From the IMG/VR virus record IMGVR_UViG_3300030104_003196, positions 1 to 29,700 of that record: a DNA stretch of 29,700 nucleotides, one strand, 5' to 3'. A model generated the notes under the pieces. That model worked only from the letters and a program-made list of their open reading frames with translations. It was not told where the DNA came from and made no database searches. Origin of the DNA: a virus. The translations under genes were made by a program, and so were the position numbers. Every line of letters begins with the position of its first letter. Position 1 is the first letter of the stretch. Below are positions 13,768-23,440 of this stretch, in pieces.

Positions 13768-15771
13768 GTGGCTGAAGTCCCCGTCGTTCTGAAAGTTGTA
13801 GCGGGTGGGGCCGTTAGTCAATTAAGGCGTGTTAATCAGCAAGCAAAAAATTTAAGTAAAAGGTTTAAAGAAACAGCAAGATCGGCGGCTGGTATAACTA
13901 AAAAATTAAACGGATTAAGTGGAGTACTTGGTCGATTAGCATTAGCGGAAGCAGGAAGAAGGGCTGTCGCTGCTGCTGCTGATTATGCAGCGTTGCAACA
14001 AAGGATTGCATTGTTGACGTCAGATTATGGAGAGAATGCGGCGGCGTTAGAAGTAGCAGCAAAAGCAGCAAAAACCTTTGGTTTAAGTCAAAGGGAAGCA
14101 GCAGGTGGAGTAGCAGACATATACGCTCGTCTTCGTCCGATGGGTGTTTCGTTGGAGGATATAGAAACCACCTTTGTTGGTTTTAATACGGCGGCAAAAC
14201 TATCAGGAGCAAGTGCTGTAGAAGCTGCTGGAGCTTTTAGGCAGTTATCTCAGGCATTAGGCTCAGGTCGATTACAAGGAGATGAATTTAGAAGCATTTC
14301 TGAACAGATGCCAGCCATTATGACGGCGATTAGTCGGGAAATGGGACAGCCAGTAGGAAAATTAAAGAAGCTGGCATCAGAAGGACAAATAACAGCAGAT
14401 ATTGTTATTGCTTCATTAGAAAGGATTGAAAGAGAAGGGGCTGGAAAAATTGCGTCAATTATGGAAAATTCTCCAGTTCAGAAGATGAAAGATTTACAGA
14501 ATGAGATAGAAAAATTACAGATAGCAGTTGGAGAAAACTTAATACCTGTAGCGTTGCCATTAACTAAATTATTAACAACTTTGTTGATTGAATTTAATAA
14601 ATTTAATCCAGCAGTAAAAGGAGGAGCTATTGCGGCACTTAGCTTAGCGGCTGGAATTGTTGTTGTTATTCCATCTATAGTAGCTTTAAAAGCAGCGTTA
14701 GCAGGGATAGGAATTGCATTAGCTCCTTTGCTTCTTTTTGCTGCTAAATGGGCTTTAATTGCTGGTGGTGTAGCTGCTATTGGTATCGGGATTAGTCAAA
14801 TAGGGAAAGAAGCGAGGGATGCAAGGAAAGAATTTGAGGCTTTATTGGGAACAGGCAGTTCTACTGATTTAATTAAAAAACAGGAAGAATTAACTAAACA
14901 ATTAGATAAGTTAGTTCAAACTCCTGTTTCGGGAACTGGTAGAGCAAAAGCAGCAGCAGGAAAAGAAAAACAAAGACAAATAAAAGTACTACAAGACCGA
15001 ATCAAAACATTAGAAACAGAAATACATAACAAAGAGATGTCGGAAAAAGACGAAGCAAAAGAAGCGTTCCTAGCATCTAAAACACCGGAAAAGATAGCAG
15101 AAGCAGCAAAGGCAAGGGCAGCATCAGAAAAAGCAGCCTTAGCTCCAATAGTGGAACAAACAGCATTATTGGAAGCTCAATTAGCAGGAAAAGAACAAGA
15201 GTTTTTATTAGAACAAGAAGTTCAAAAATTGTTAGAAAAGGGTGGTTTAGAGAATGAAGAAGCAGTAAGAGCAGCTATTGAAAAAAGGGAACAGCTAAAA
15301 GGGCAAGTAAAAGAAGCTGAGAAATTAAAAGGCATTTTTAAGGAATTAGGGACAGAAATAAAAGATTCAATGGTAGAAGGATTAAAAGCTGCAATAAAAG
15401 GAACAGAGTCATTAGGAGAAGCCGTAGGAAATATTCTTAACAGAATTAGCGATAAATTATTAGATATTGGACTTAATTTTGCTTTAAGCAAGCTTCCATT
15501 TATGGCAAAGGGTGGGCCTGTTAGTCGTGGTAGTTCTTATATCGTAGGAGAGAAGGGGCCAGAGGTTTTTACTCCGAGCAGATCAGGAGCAATTGTGCCA
15601 AACGACCAGTTAGGTGGAGGATCTACATCTGTTGTTGTTAATGTTGATGCTTCTGGGTCTGCTGTCGAGGGAGAAGAAGAACAAGGTCGAGAATTAGGCA
15701 ATATGTTGGCAAGTGTCGTCCAAGCTGAAATTGTACGTCAAAAAAGACCGGGTGGTTTATTAGCTACTTAA
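13768..15771 (+). CDS. Tape measure protein
   Basis: 667 residues from a GTG start. The N-terminal third has the tape-measure core pattern (RIALLTSDYGENAAALEVAA; LSGASAVEAAGAFRQLSQALGSG; GDEFRSISEQMPAIMTAISREMG, about 80-192). Residues about 284-345 are strongly hydrophobic, probably two to three membrane-spanning segments that help DNA entry. Residues about 360-545 are coiled coil. The C-terminus has the common KGGPVSRGSSYIVGEKGPEV motif (581-600). With roughly 1.5 Angstrom per residue the tail would be about 100 nm. No lysozyme or peptidase insert is visible. The length and chaperone context make the call secure. Confidence 0.95.
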   Translation: MAEVPVVLKVVAGGAVSQLRRVNQQAKNLSKRFKETARSAAGITKKLNGLSGVLGRLALAEAGRRAVAAAADYAALQQRIALLTSDYGENAAALEVAAKAAKTFGLSQREAAGGVADIYARLRPMGVSLEDIETTFVGFNTAAKLSGASAVEAAGAFRQLSQALGSGRLQGDEFRSISEQMPAIMTAISREMGQPVGKLKKLASEGQITADIVIASLERIEREGAGKIASIMENSPVQKMKDLQNEIEKLQIAVGENLIPVALPLTKLLTTLLIEFNKFNPAVKGGAIAALSLAAGIVVVIPSIVALKAALAGIGIALAPLLLFAAKWALIAGGVAAIGIGISQIGKEARDARKEFEALLGTGSSTDLIKKQEELTKQLDKLVQTPVSGTGRAKAAAGKEKQRQIKVLQDRIKTLETEIHNKEMSEKDEAKEAFLASKTPEKIAEAAKARAASEKAALAPIVEQTALLEAQLAGKEQEFLLEQEVQKLLEKGGLENEEAVRAAIEKREQLKGQVKEAEKLKGIFKELGTEIKDSMVEGLKAAIKGTESLGEAVGNILNRISDKLLDIGLNFALSKLPFMAKGGPVSRGSSYIVGEKGPEVFTPSRSGAIVPNDQLGGGSTSVVVNVDASGSAVEGEEEQGRELGNMLASVVQAEIVRQKRPGGLLAT

Positions 15772-15774
15772 ATT

Positions 15775-16116
15775 ATGGCATCATTTCCTTCTATTAAACC
15801 CAAGTACGGGTCTTCAAAAAGCAGCAACCCAAAACTTACACAAATCCAATTAGGAGATGGATACACTCAAGTTTTACGTTTTGGACTAAACCAAAACCCT
15901 AAAGTCTGGAGCTTAAGATGGGAAGTTTCGGAAGCAGATGCAGACACAATTGAAACTTTTTTAAACGCTAGAGCAGATGACGGGGCTACCTTTGACTGGA
16001 CTCCCGTTGATTCGTCCACGGGATACAAATGGCGTTGTTTAAGTTGGCGAAAGACAGTTCCTTACATTAATAGAGTTTCTATTAGTGCAACATTTATCCA
16101 ATTCTTTGATCCCTAA
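15775..16116 (+). CDS. Minor tail protein, lambda M-like
   Basis: 113 residues. QIQLGDGYTQVLRFGLNQNP near the N-terminus, then WSLRWEVSEADADTIETFLNAR and FDWTPVDS..GYKWRC, match the phage minor tail M family (PF05939 type). It forms part of the distal tail tip with L, K, I and J, whose homologues follow in lambda order. The stop overlaps the next start (TAATG). Confidence 0.88.
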   Translation: MASFPSIKPKYGSSKSSNPKLTQIQLGDGYTQVLRFGLNQNPKVWSLRWEVSEADADTIETFLNARADDGATFDWTPVDSSTGYKWRCLSWRKTVPYINRVSISATFIQFFDP

Positions 16117-17036
16117 TGGCTGTTACTGCTTGGGCTGCCAGCACTTCGTATAGCGTTGGTGATATTCGAAGGGCTGCTACTGCTCAAGTTACAGGATTAT
16201 TTTTTAGATGCACAACAGCAGGAACAAGCGGATCGAGTGAACCTAAATGGGGTACAGATATTGGATCAACGGTTACTGATAACAATTGTGTTTGGACTGC
16301 GATTAGTAGTACTTTTGAAGAGTTAGCGTCCTTAGCACCTAACACAATTATTGAATTGTTTGAATTACGACTAAACTCTACGCTTCATGGGAGCTCAGAT
16401 ATTTACCGATGGCATAACGGAGTCAATGCGGCTGTAACTGGAGACATTGTCTGGGCAGGAGAAAGTTACTCAAAACAACCCATAATGGCCGACGGTTTTG
16501 AATATAAAGCAGGAGAAGGAACGCTTCCTCGTCCGATGTTGACCGTCGGCAATGCTGAAAAGGCAACTTCAGGATCTTATGTTTCTGTTGCTGAGATTTC
16601 TGCTTTGTTATTGCTTGTAAACGAAACGACAGCGGGCAATGATCTTGGGGGTGCAGAAGTAAGAAGGATTCGTACTCTTAAAAAGTTTCTTGATGGTGAG
16701 TCAGGAGCAGATCCTTACGCTCAATTCCCAACAGAGTTGTGGTATATAGATAGAAAAACGTCAGAGAATAGGGCTCAGGTTTCTTTTGAGTTAGCGTCTA
16801 AGTTTGATTTACCGGGTACAACTGTTCCTAAGAGACAAATTGTTGCTTCTGTTTGTCAATGGGCTTATAGGTCTTCTGAATGTAGTTATACGGGAAGCAA
16901 TTATTTTGATGCAAACGACAATGTAGTTAGTGGAGCAGCCAATGATGTTTGTGGAAAAAGATTAACTTCTTGCAAAAAACGATTTAGTGGAACTTTACCT
17001 TTTGGTGGTTTTCCGGGTGCTGGACAAATCAAATGA
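16116..17036 (+). CDS. Minor tail protein, lambda L-like, with N-terminal carbohydrate-binding-like module
   Basis: 306 residues. From about residue 67 it follows lambda L: LAPNTIIELFEL, IVWAGESYSKQPI, then a C-terminal part with four cysteines (C247, C256, C279, C286) in the positions that hold an iron-sulfur cluster in the L family. Residues 1-65 are an extra small module with WAASTSYSVGD, FFRCTTAGTSGSSEPKWG and CVWTAI, resembling carbohydrate-binding CBM5/12-like repeats in phage tail proteins. Such a module could bind host surface glycans. Start and end overlap the neighbouring genes (TAATG and ATGA). Confidence 0.85.
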   Translation: MAVTAWAASTSYSVGDIRRAATAQVTGLFFRCTTAGTSGSSEPKWGTDIGSTVTDNNCVWTAISSTFEELASLAPNTIIELFELRLNSTLHGSSDIYRWHNGVNAAVTGDIVWAGESYSKQPIMADGFEYKAGEGTLPRPMLTVGNAEKATSGSYVSVAEISALLLLVNETTAGNDLGGAEVRRIRTLKKFLDGESGADPYAQFPTELWYIDRKTSENRAQVSFELASKFDLPGTTVPKRQIVASVCQWAYRSSECSYTGSNYFDANDNVVSGAANDVCGKRLTSCKKRFSGTLPFGGFPGAGQIK

Positions 17037-17746
17037 AGTTAAATAAAAAAATAAAAGAAGAAGCTTTAATACATGCAAAAGAAGATGCTCCAAGAGAAAG
17101 CGTTGGGTTGGTTCATGTTGTTAAAGGTCGTCAAAGATATTTTCCTTGTAATAATTTGGCCGAGACACCCGACGAGCATTTTGTTTTAGATCCTGTTGAT
17201 TATGCCAATTGTGAAGATAAAGGCGAAATAATTTGTGTTATTCATTCGCATCCCATAACGAATCATCATCCCAGTCCAGCCGATTTAGTTGCTTGTGAGA
17301 AATCTGGATTACCGTGGTTTGTTGTTAATCCTGACACTGAAAATTGGGGCTATTGTGAACCTAATGGGTATGAATTGCCGTTTGTTGGTCGTCCTTTCTT
17401 TCATGGTGTAATTGATTGCTATACGTTAGTTCAAGACTTTTACAAGAAAGAATTGGATATAAAAATGGGAGACTATTTTAGGAGAGATAAATGGTGGGAA
17501 AAAGGTGAAAACATGTATTTGGATAACTTTAAAAAAGAAGGAATGAGAGAAGTTGAAATGAATTCGATTAAATATGGTGACATTTTATTATTAAAACTTG
17601 ATTCAATTGTTCCAAATCATGCAGCTCTATATTTAGGTGAAATGATTATTTTGCACCATGTTCAAGGGAGACTTTCATCTCGTGATGTCTATGGCGGCTA
17701 TTATCAGAAAGTAACCGAGCTATGCTTGAGGCATGAAAGTCGTTAA
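17033..17746 (+). CDS. Tail tip assembly protein, lambda K-like (JAMM peptidase plus NlpC/P60)
   Basis: 237 residues with two peptidase domains. The N-terminal Mov34/JAMM-like domain has E22, HSHP (H71, H73) and PSPAD (S81, D84), the full zinc set. The C-terminal NlpC/P60 domain has GVIDCYTLV (C129), NHAALYLG (H196) and a HH pair at 208-209. This fusion is typical of lambda K, which is needed for tip assembly and may cut peptidoglycan on entry. All catalytic residues look intact. It overlaps L by ATGA and the I-like gene by 14 bases. Confidence 0.92.
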   Translation: MKLNKKIKEEALIHAKEDAPRESVGLVHVVKGRQRYFPCNNLAETPDEHFVLDPVDYANCEDKGEIICVIHSHPITNHHPSPADLVACEKSGLPWFVVNPDTENWGYCEPNGYELPFVGRPFFHGVIDCYTLVQDFYKKELDIKMGDYFRRDKWWEKGENMYLDNFKKEGMREVEMNSIKYGDILLLKLDSIVPNHAALYLGEMIILHHVQGRLSSRDVYGGYYQKVTELCLRHESR

Positions 17747-18335
17747 AGTTTACGGAGCGTTAAAGAAACGATTAGGTCAAGGAACTTTTGAATTAAACGT
17801 AGAAACGCCTGCTCAAGCGATTAAAGCCTTATGTGCAAACTTTAGTGGGCTTGAAAAATGGTTTATTGATAATGATCAAAATGGGATCGCTTATAAGGTT
17901 TTAGTTGGTCATTCCCAAATAGGTCAAGACAATATTGAAGAATTATCTTACCCGTGGAGTGAAAAAGAAGTATTTAGTATTACCCCTGTCTTATCTGGAG
18001 CAGGTAGCGGATTTGGACGGTTTCTTTTAGGGGCTGCAATAGTGGCAACTGCTGTTTTTGTACCCGGTGGAATTGCTGCTACTGGTTGGGCAAAAGCTAC
18101 GTGGATGGCAAAAGCGGCGGTATCAATTGGAGCAAGTTTAGCTTTAGGAGGCGTTGCCCAAATGCTTTCACCGCAACCTCCAAGACCGAAAGAAGCAAAT
18201 AAAAATGAAAGCTTTGGTTTTGGAGGCGTTACAAATACTATTGAACAAGGCGTACCCGTTCCAATTTGTTACGGACGCTTATATGTTGGGAGTGCGGCAA
18301 TTTCCGTCGGATTAGACACAGATCAGGTTGTTTAA
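17733..18335 (+). CDS. Tail assembly protein, lambda I-like
   Basis: 200 residues. The first 90 form a ubiquitin-like beta-grasp region (VKVYGALKKRLGQGTFELNVETPAQAI), followed by a glycine-rich turn, two hydrophobic segments (about 94-117 and 125-147) and a C-terminal PVPICYGRLYVGSAAISVGLD motif shared with I-family proteins. It helps build the tail tip and is found between K and J homologues. Starts inside the K-like gene (14-base overlap) and ends just before the J-like start. Confidence 0.85.
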   Translation: MKVVKVYGALKKRLGQGTFELNVETPAQAIKALCANFSGLEKWFIDNDQNGIAYKVLVGHSQIGQDNIEELSYPWSEKEVFSITPVLSGAGSGFGRFLLGAAIVATAVFVPGGIAATGWAKATWMAKAAVSIGASLALGGVAQMLSPQPPRPKEANKNESFGFGGVTNTIEQGVPVPICYGRLYVGSAAISVGLDTDQVV

Positions 18336-18336
18336 C

Positions 18337-21300
18337 ATGGTTTTAATTCAAGGAGCTGGAGGAGGAGGAAAAGGCGGAGGGAGTAAGACTCCGACAGAGG
18401 CTGATGATTCGCTTCAGTCAGTTCAACATGCAAAAGTGTTGGATCTAATTGCAGAAGGCCCAATTCAAGGATTAGACAATCAGGCTTATCCGTTGAACAG
18501 TATTTTTCTCGACGGGACTCCCATTCAAAATGCAGCAGGTGAAGACCGTTTCGACTCCAATGCTTATTCAGTTATTTATGACAGGTTAGGGACTCAAGGA
18601 CAAACTTATATTTCTGATCTAGAAGGCACTTCTGTTGAGGAAGGTGTTGGGGCAACTATTACTAAAGTAAACCCTCCAGCTAGTGCAACGCAGCAAATAG
18701 GAGATGGAACAAATAGTACAAGTATTGATAAAATAAGAATCACTATTTCTTTTAATGCATTACAACTGCTTGAAGATGATGGAGATATTGTTCATAACAG
18801 TGTCGAGTTAAAAATCCAACTTGCTTATAACGGTGCAAGCTTTCAAGATATAAAAACCGATACGATTTCAGGAAAGTCAAGTTCAACTTACAAACGGGAT
18901 TATGTAATTACTCCAGCACAGTGGAACGGTCAAAGTGGTGGTTCAAGTAATTGGCCTATTCAAGTAAAACTTGTAAGGCTTTCAGATGATGCTAGTAATA
19001 AAAATGTAAGTGCTTTTGTTTGGGAAAGTTATACAAAAATATCTGATGAGAAATTATCTTATCCAAACTCTGCGTTGATGTATCTGCGTTTTGATGCGTC
19101 TTCTTTTAATTCTATTCCACAGCGAAAATATTTAATTAGGGGGTTGAAAATCAATATTCCTCATAATGGTTCTGTTGATACGAGTACACATATTGGACGA
19201 GTTACTTATTCCGGTTTGTTTAATGGAACGGTAAATAATCTTCAATGGACAAATGATCCTGCTTGGTGTTTGTGGGATCTTTTAACTAATACAAGATTTG
19301 GCTGTTCGATTCCTGCAAGTAGTTTAGATGCTTTTGATTTTTATAAAATCAGCCAATATTGCAATGAACTTGTTTCTGATGGAAAAGGAGGAGTAGAACC
19401 CAGATTTTCGTGCAATATGTTAATTAACTCAAAGGCGGAAGTTTATAACGCAATTCAATCAATGACGGCAATCTTTAGGGGTATGAGTTTTTATAGTTCC
19501 GGTTCGTTAGTTGCTTTATGTGATAAACCTCGTGATTCTCAGTATGTGATTGGCCCTAGTAATATTGTTGATGGTAATTTTGAGTATCAAGGAAGTTCAC
19601 AGAAAGTAAGACATACAGTTGTTACTGTTGGTTATCAAGATTATGACGGGTTAGGAGATGTAAAAATTGAATATGTAGAGGATGCTGACGCAATTGCAAA
19701 ATACGGAATCATCCCGACGCAAGTGCAAGCTTTGGGATGTTATTCACAAGGACAAGCAAGAAGACTAGGAAAATGGATGTTACTTAGTGAACAGAATTTA
19801 ACTCAAACCGTTTCTTTTTCCGTTGATATTTCTTCAGGAATAATTCTCAGACCCGGTATGGTGATAGATATTGCAGATCCGGTAAAAGCTGGAAGGAGAA
19901 GGTTTGGTCGGATTCAATCAGCAACAACAACTTCAATAACTGTTGACTCTGATACTGACTTAAACAATGTCGATATGTCGGCTTTTCCAACTCTTTCTGT
20001 TTTGTTGCCAACGGGATTAGTAGAAACAAAACCAATTACAGCAATTGAAGCGATTTTTGATAGGCAGATAGATATTCAAGGAAGTTTTAGTGAAGCTCCT
20101 AATGCCGGACAAGTTTGGTTAATTCAAACAACAGGGATTCAATCACAGCAATTTAATGTTGTGAATGTTTCCGAAGAAGGCAAAGGAGTTTTTTCTGTAA
20201 CTGCTCTTGAATACAACTCAACTATTTATGACGCAGTTGAACAGAATTTAAAAGTTGAACATCGGGATGTCTCAGACTTAAACGATGCACCCGGTTCCGT
20301 AACGGGTATTTCTGGAGCACAATATTTATACCAAAGAGGACAAGGTGTTTTTGTTGGATTCGGTGTTTCTTGGACTGCTCCCACTTTAGGTGGCCCACTA
20401 AATTCTTATGTGGTTGCTTATCGTTTTTCTAGTGATGGAACTTCTTACGGAAATTGGCAGACAGTTTCAACTCAGAGTCCCTCTATCAATATTGAAAATC
20501 TTTTAAAAGGATCGCTTCAGGTAAAAGTGCAAGCATTGAGCTTTCTAGGAAAAGGTAGTGCTTCTGTTTCTGAAACATTTACTCTTGAAGGTAAATCTGC
20601 TAGACCGGGTGACGTTCAAAACTTAACTTTTGAATCTATCAATCAAAATTCAGGAAGATTGAGGTGGGATCAATCTGTTGATCTTGATGTAAAAGTAGGA
20701 GGCAAAATATTCATTAGACATTCTTCTTTGACAGACGGAAACGGAACGTGGAGTAATTCAGTTGACTTAATTGATGCAAAGGCAGGAAACGCAACAGAGG
20801 CAGTTATTCCAAAGGTTTCAGGAGAAATACTTGTTAAGTTTGCCGACTCTTCTGGAATACAAAGTTTAAATGAAGCGAGCGTAATTATTACACTAGCTGA
20901 AAAAAACCAGACGCTTATTGTCAAAACACAAAGAGAAGATCAAATCAGTCCCACGCCTTTTAGTGGTTCAAAAACCAATACAGCTTATGATGCATCGGCT
21001 GACGCTTTAGAACTCACTGTTTCGAGTGGAGATGTTAGTTCTTCTGGTACTTATACGTTCGCTTCTGTTCTTGATTTGGAGCATACTTATGCACTTGATC
21101 TTTCTCGTTATTTTGTAACTAGAGGAAATTTTGAAAGCGATTTAATAGATAATTGGCCTGATGTAGATGCAAGAACAGATTGGGATGGAGGAATTATTGA
21201 CAGTGTTAATGCTGCTTTAAAAATTAGGACAACAACTGACGATCCGAGTAGCTCGCCTACTTGGAGCAGTTGGATTCCTTGTGCAAATGGAACTTTTAGC

Positions 21301-21681
21301 GGTCGAGGATTTCAATTTAAAACGGATTTAACAAGTACCTCAACCGATCAAAATATTCTTGTTGATCAATTGGGTTATACGGCTTCCTTAGATCAAAGAA
21401 CAGAACAAAGCGTTGGACTTGTTGCCAGTGGTACGTCTGGGTCTGGTAAATCTTTAACTTTTAGTAATGCTTTTTTTACAGGGACATCTGCTTTAGGAGG
21501 TGGCTCTACAGCTTATTTGCCGAGCATTGGAATTGTTGCTCAAAACATGGCTAGTGGAGATTATTACAACGTAACGGCTGTTTCATCTACAGGATTCACA
21601 GTAATCTTTAAGAACTCTTCTAATACTGTTGTTGATCGTAATTTTTATTGGACTGCTGTAGGCTATGGGCGTAGGGCTTAA
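18337..21681 (+). CDS. Tail tip/central fibre protein, lambda J-like
   Basis: 1114 residues from the ATG at 18337 (a TTG at 18328 would add three). The N-terminus is glycine-rich (GAGGGGKGGG), then VQHAKVLDLIAEGPIQGL, the J-family opening. Residues about 1-640 hold the tip domains that bind the tail tube. Residues about 650-860 contain two fibronectin type III-like domains. The C-terminal 250 residues are beta-rich, with low-complexity Ser/Thr/Gly, and would be the host-contact part. Host-range determination by J-type proteins is known; the receptor here is unknown. It ends 23 bases before the first fibre gene. Confidence 0.9.
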   Translation: MVLIQGAGGGGKGGGSKTPTEADDSLQSVQHAKVLDLIAEGPIQGLDNQAYPLNSIFLDGTPIQNAAGEDRFDSNAYSVIYDRLGTQGQTYISDLEGTSVEEGVGATITKVNPPASATQQIGDGTNSTSIDKIRITISFNALQLLEDDGDIVHNSVELKIQLAYNGASFQDIKTDTISGKSSSTYKRDYVITPAQWNGQSGGSSNWPIQVKLVRLSDDASNKNVSAFVWESYTKISDEKLSYPNSALMYLRFDASSFNSIPQRKYLIRGLKINIPHNGSVDTSTHIGRVTYSGLFNGTVNNLQWTNDPAWCLWDLLTNTRFGCSIPASSLDAFDFYKISQYCNELVSDGKGGVEPRFSCNMLINSKAEVYNAIQSMTAIFRGMSFYSSGSLVALCDKPRDSQYVIGPSNIVDGNFEYQGSSQKVRHTVVTVGYQDYDGLGDVKIEYVEDADAIAKYGIIPTQVQALGCYSQGQARRLGKWMLLSEQNLTQTVSFSVDISSGIILRPGMVIDIADPVKAGRRRFGRIQSATTTSITVDSDTDLNNVDMSAFPTLSVLLPTGLVETKPITAIEAIFDRQIDIQGSFSEAPNAGQVWLIQTTGIQSQQFNVVNVSEEGKGVFSVTALEYNSTIYDAVEQNLKVEHRDVSDLNDAPGSVTGISGAQYLYQRGQGVFVGFGVSWTAPTLGGPLNSYVVAYRFSSDGTSYGNWQTVSTQSPSINIENLLKGSLQVKVQALSFLGKGSASVSETFTLEGKSARPGDVQNLTFESINQNSGRLRWDQSVDLDVKVGGKIFIRHSSLTDGNGTWSNSVDLIDAKAGNATEAVIPKVSGEILVKFADSSGIQSLNEASVIITLAEKNQTLIVKTQREDQISPTPFSGSKTNTAYDASADALELTVSSGDVSSSGTYTFASVLDLEHTYALDLSRYFVTRGNFESDLIDNWPDVDARTDWDGGIIDSVNAALKIRTTTDDPSSSPTWSSWIPCANGTFSGRGFQFKTDLTSTSTDQNILVDQLGYTASLDQRTEQSVGLVASGTSGSGKSLTFSNAFFTGTSALGGGSTAYLPSIGIVAQNMASGDYYNVTAVSSTGFTVIFKNSSNTVVDRNFYWTAVGYGRRA

Positions 21682-21704
21682 ACTATAGAAAACAAAATAA
21701 AACA

Positions 21705-22604
21705 ATGAGTCCGATACATGATTATACAATTTCAAACGCTTCAGGAAGTAGCGTAAGAAATGATCTTCAAGACGCATTAAGGGCGTTAAATTCTGCGAAC
21801 AGTAACAGTTCAGCACCGACAGATCAATTGACGGCGTTTAGCCCGTGGGGAGATACAACTAACAATATTTTCAAAAGAAGGAATCAAGGAAATAATGATT
21901 GGATTTCTTTGAGGAAAGCCGACGGCACTGTTTTGATTCCTGACGGTTCGGCGGCTAGTCCAAGTATCCAACCTTCTGACGACGCAAACACTGGAATTTA
22001 TAGCCCTGCATCGGATCAAATCGGTGTTAGTTGTGGGGGCACTTTACGTTTAACGATTTCCGATTCAGCAATAACAACAACCGAGCCAATTGGTTTACCT
22101 GACGCAAACGCAAGCCTTCCTGCTCTTGTTTTTTCTGATGATACAGATACGGGAATATATAGCTCAACAGCAAATCAATTAGATATTGCAACAGGTGGAA
22201 CAAGAAGATTCTCTTTAAGCAGTACGTCTCTGAGTATTGTCCCTGACTTGGTTTTAGAAAATCAAGCCGACCTTCGGTTAAGTGAAGCCAGTGGAAATGG
22301 GTCTAATTATATTGCTTTTCAAGCTCCTGCTGCTATTGGTTCAAACGTCACTTTGACCCTTCCAGCAACAGACGGATCAACAGGACAAGCAATGGTTACA
22401 AATGGTTCTGGAGTTCTTTCGTGGGCAAATGCTGGAGCAGCAACAGGTGGATCAACAGACGCTATCTTTTATGAAAATGGTCAAGCGGTAACGGCGAATT
22501 ATACAATCACAAACGGTCAAAATGCTGGCAGTTTTGGCCCGATTACTATAAACTCAGGTGTAACAGTTACAGTCGGAACTGGTGAAACTTGGACGGTTGT
22601 TTAA
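21705..22604 (+). CDS. Tail fibre protein with repeated GIYS modules
   Basis: 299 residues. The N-terminal 45 residues (SPIHDYTISNASGSSVRNDL) look like a tail-anchoring part. Two related modules follow, SDDANTGIYSPASDQIGVSCGGTLRLTIS and SDDTDTGIYSSTANQLDIATGGTRRFSLS (about residues 85-175), of the kind common in marine phage fibres. A trimeric beta part comes next. The last 48 residues form a cap shared with the 700-aa fibre (37 of 48 identical by hand count). It starts 23 bases after J and ends 3 bases before the next gene. Confidence 0.78.
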   Translation: MSPIHDYTISNASGSSVRNDLQDALRALNSANSNSSAPTDQLTAFSPWGDTTNNIFKRRNQGNNDWISLRKADGTVLIPDGSAASPSIQPSDDANTGIYSPASDQIGVSCGGTLRLTISDSAITTTEPIGLPDANASLPALVFSDDTDTGIYSSTANQLDIATGGTRRFSLSSTSLSIVPDLVLENQADLRLSEASGNGSNYIAFQAPAAIGSNVTLTLPATDGSTGQAMVTNGSGVLSWANAGAATGGSTDAIFYENGQAVTANYTITNGQNAGSFGPITINSGVTVTVGTGETWTVV

Positions 22605-22607
22605 TTT

Positions 22608-23147
22608 ATGAGCCAGATTAAAGTTAATAGTATTATTCCCGTTGCTGGTTTATCTGGCGGAGCAAGTGGTGGAATTATTCAAACTATTCAGACAGTTAAA
22701 ACCGATCATTTCTCCCAATCCAGTCTGAGTACAGGAACCTATACAAATGATGTGATGACTTTATCCATAACTCCGGCATCTACTAATAATAAAGTTCTTA
22801 TAACTGCAAACTTACAAGTTGCATCAAGTCTTACTCAACCGACAATAGGTGCTGTAATAGTACGAGATTCAACTATTGTTGATGGATACCGAGGCCCTGC
22901 TGCTGGAAACCGTGCCAGAATGGGCTCAACAGTTGCAGCTCCTCATCAATCGAATACGATGAACTTGCTAGTGAATTATTTAGATGCACCGAGCACTACT
23001 TCTGCAATCACTTATCGTATAAGACTCGTTTCATTATATGGAGAGGCAAGTTCGACTTTATACCTGAACAATTCGGGATCGGACCCAGACGAAGCGTATG
23101 GTATGAGATGTAGTTCTCAACTAATATTACAGGAGGTGTCGGGATGA
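22608..23147 (+). CDS. Short tail fibre/virion structural protein with IKVNSI anchor
   Basis: 179 residues. The N-terminus MSQIKVNSI resembles the MSTLKVNTI opening of two genes downstream, probably a shared anchor. The rest (IIQTIQTVKTDHFSQSS, LSITPASTNNKVLITANLQV, then RIRLVSLYG...TLYLNNSG) is a beta-sandwich type I know from marine phage tail proteins. It overlaps the next gene by ATGA, and the strong AGGAGGT for that gene lies inside its 3' end. Role in host contact is inferred from position. Confidence 0.68.
   Translation: MSQIKVNSIIPVAGLSGGASGGIIQTIQTVKTDHFSQSSLSTGTYTNDVMTLSITPASTNNKVLITANLQVASSLTQPTIGAVIVRDSTIVDGYRGPAAGNRARMGSTVAAPHQSNTMNLLVNYLDAPSTTSAITYRIRLVSLYGEASSTLYLNNSGSDPDEAYGMRCSSQLILQEVSG
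23131..23137 (+). promoter_or_regulatory. Strong Shine-Dalgarno for the XkdW-like gene
   Basis: AGGAGGT lies 6 bases before the ATG at 23144, within the end of the preceding gene. Most fibre genes nearby have weaker or no ribosome sites, so this gene may be translated at a higher rate. Confidence 0.7.
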
Positions 23148-23440
23148 GTTTAGATCATGCGGCAATTAGAAAAGCTTATCCGAATGTCGTCATTGTTGAT
23201 GATGGTGCAGGGGCTTTTGATAAAGATGGCAATTCAATTACTCTCGTACAATCAAACATAGATACAGCACGTACCACGTTAAATACAGAAGCTGCTGCTG
23301 TTAAATACAAAGAAGACAGAGCAAAGGCTTTCGCTTCTATTGGCGATCAATTAGACATGCAATATTGGGACGCTGTAAATGGAACAACGACATGGAAAGA
23401 CCATGTTGCTAAAGTTAAGTCGGACAATCCTAAGCCATGA
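23144..23440 (+). CDS. XkdW-like tail accessory protein
   Basis: 98 residues. The end IGDQLDMQYWDAVNGTTTWKDHVAKVKSDNPKP contains the IGDQLDxxYxDxxNGT..W pattern common in phage tail proteins of the XkdW kind and near fibre-assembly genes. The N-terminal part (IRKAYPNVVIVDDG) is a short alpha/beta region. Overlaps both neighbours by ATGA. It may help fold or attach fibres; the exact role is not known. Confidence 0.65.
   Translation: MSLDHAAIRKAYPNVVIVDDGAGAFDKDGNSITLVQSNIDTARTTLNTEAAAVKYKEDRAKAFASIGDQLDMQYWDAVNGTTTWKDHVAKVKSDNPKP

Noticed and set aside
18328-18336. TTG start for the J-like protein
   Set aside because: It would only add three residues; the ATG at 18337 gives the usual MVLIQGAGGGG opening.
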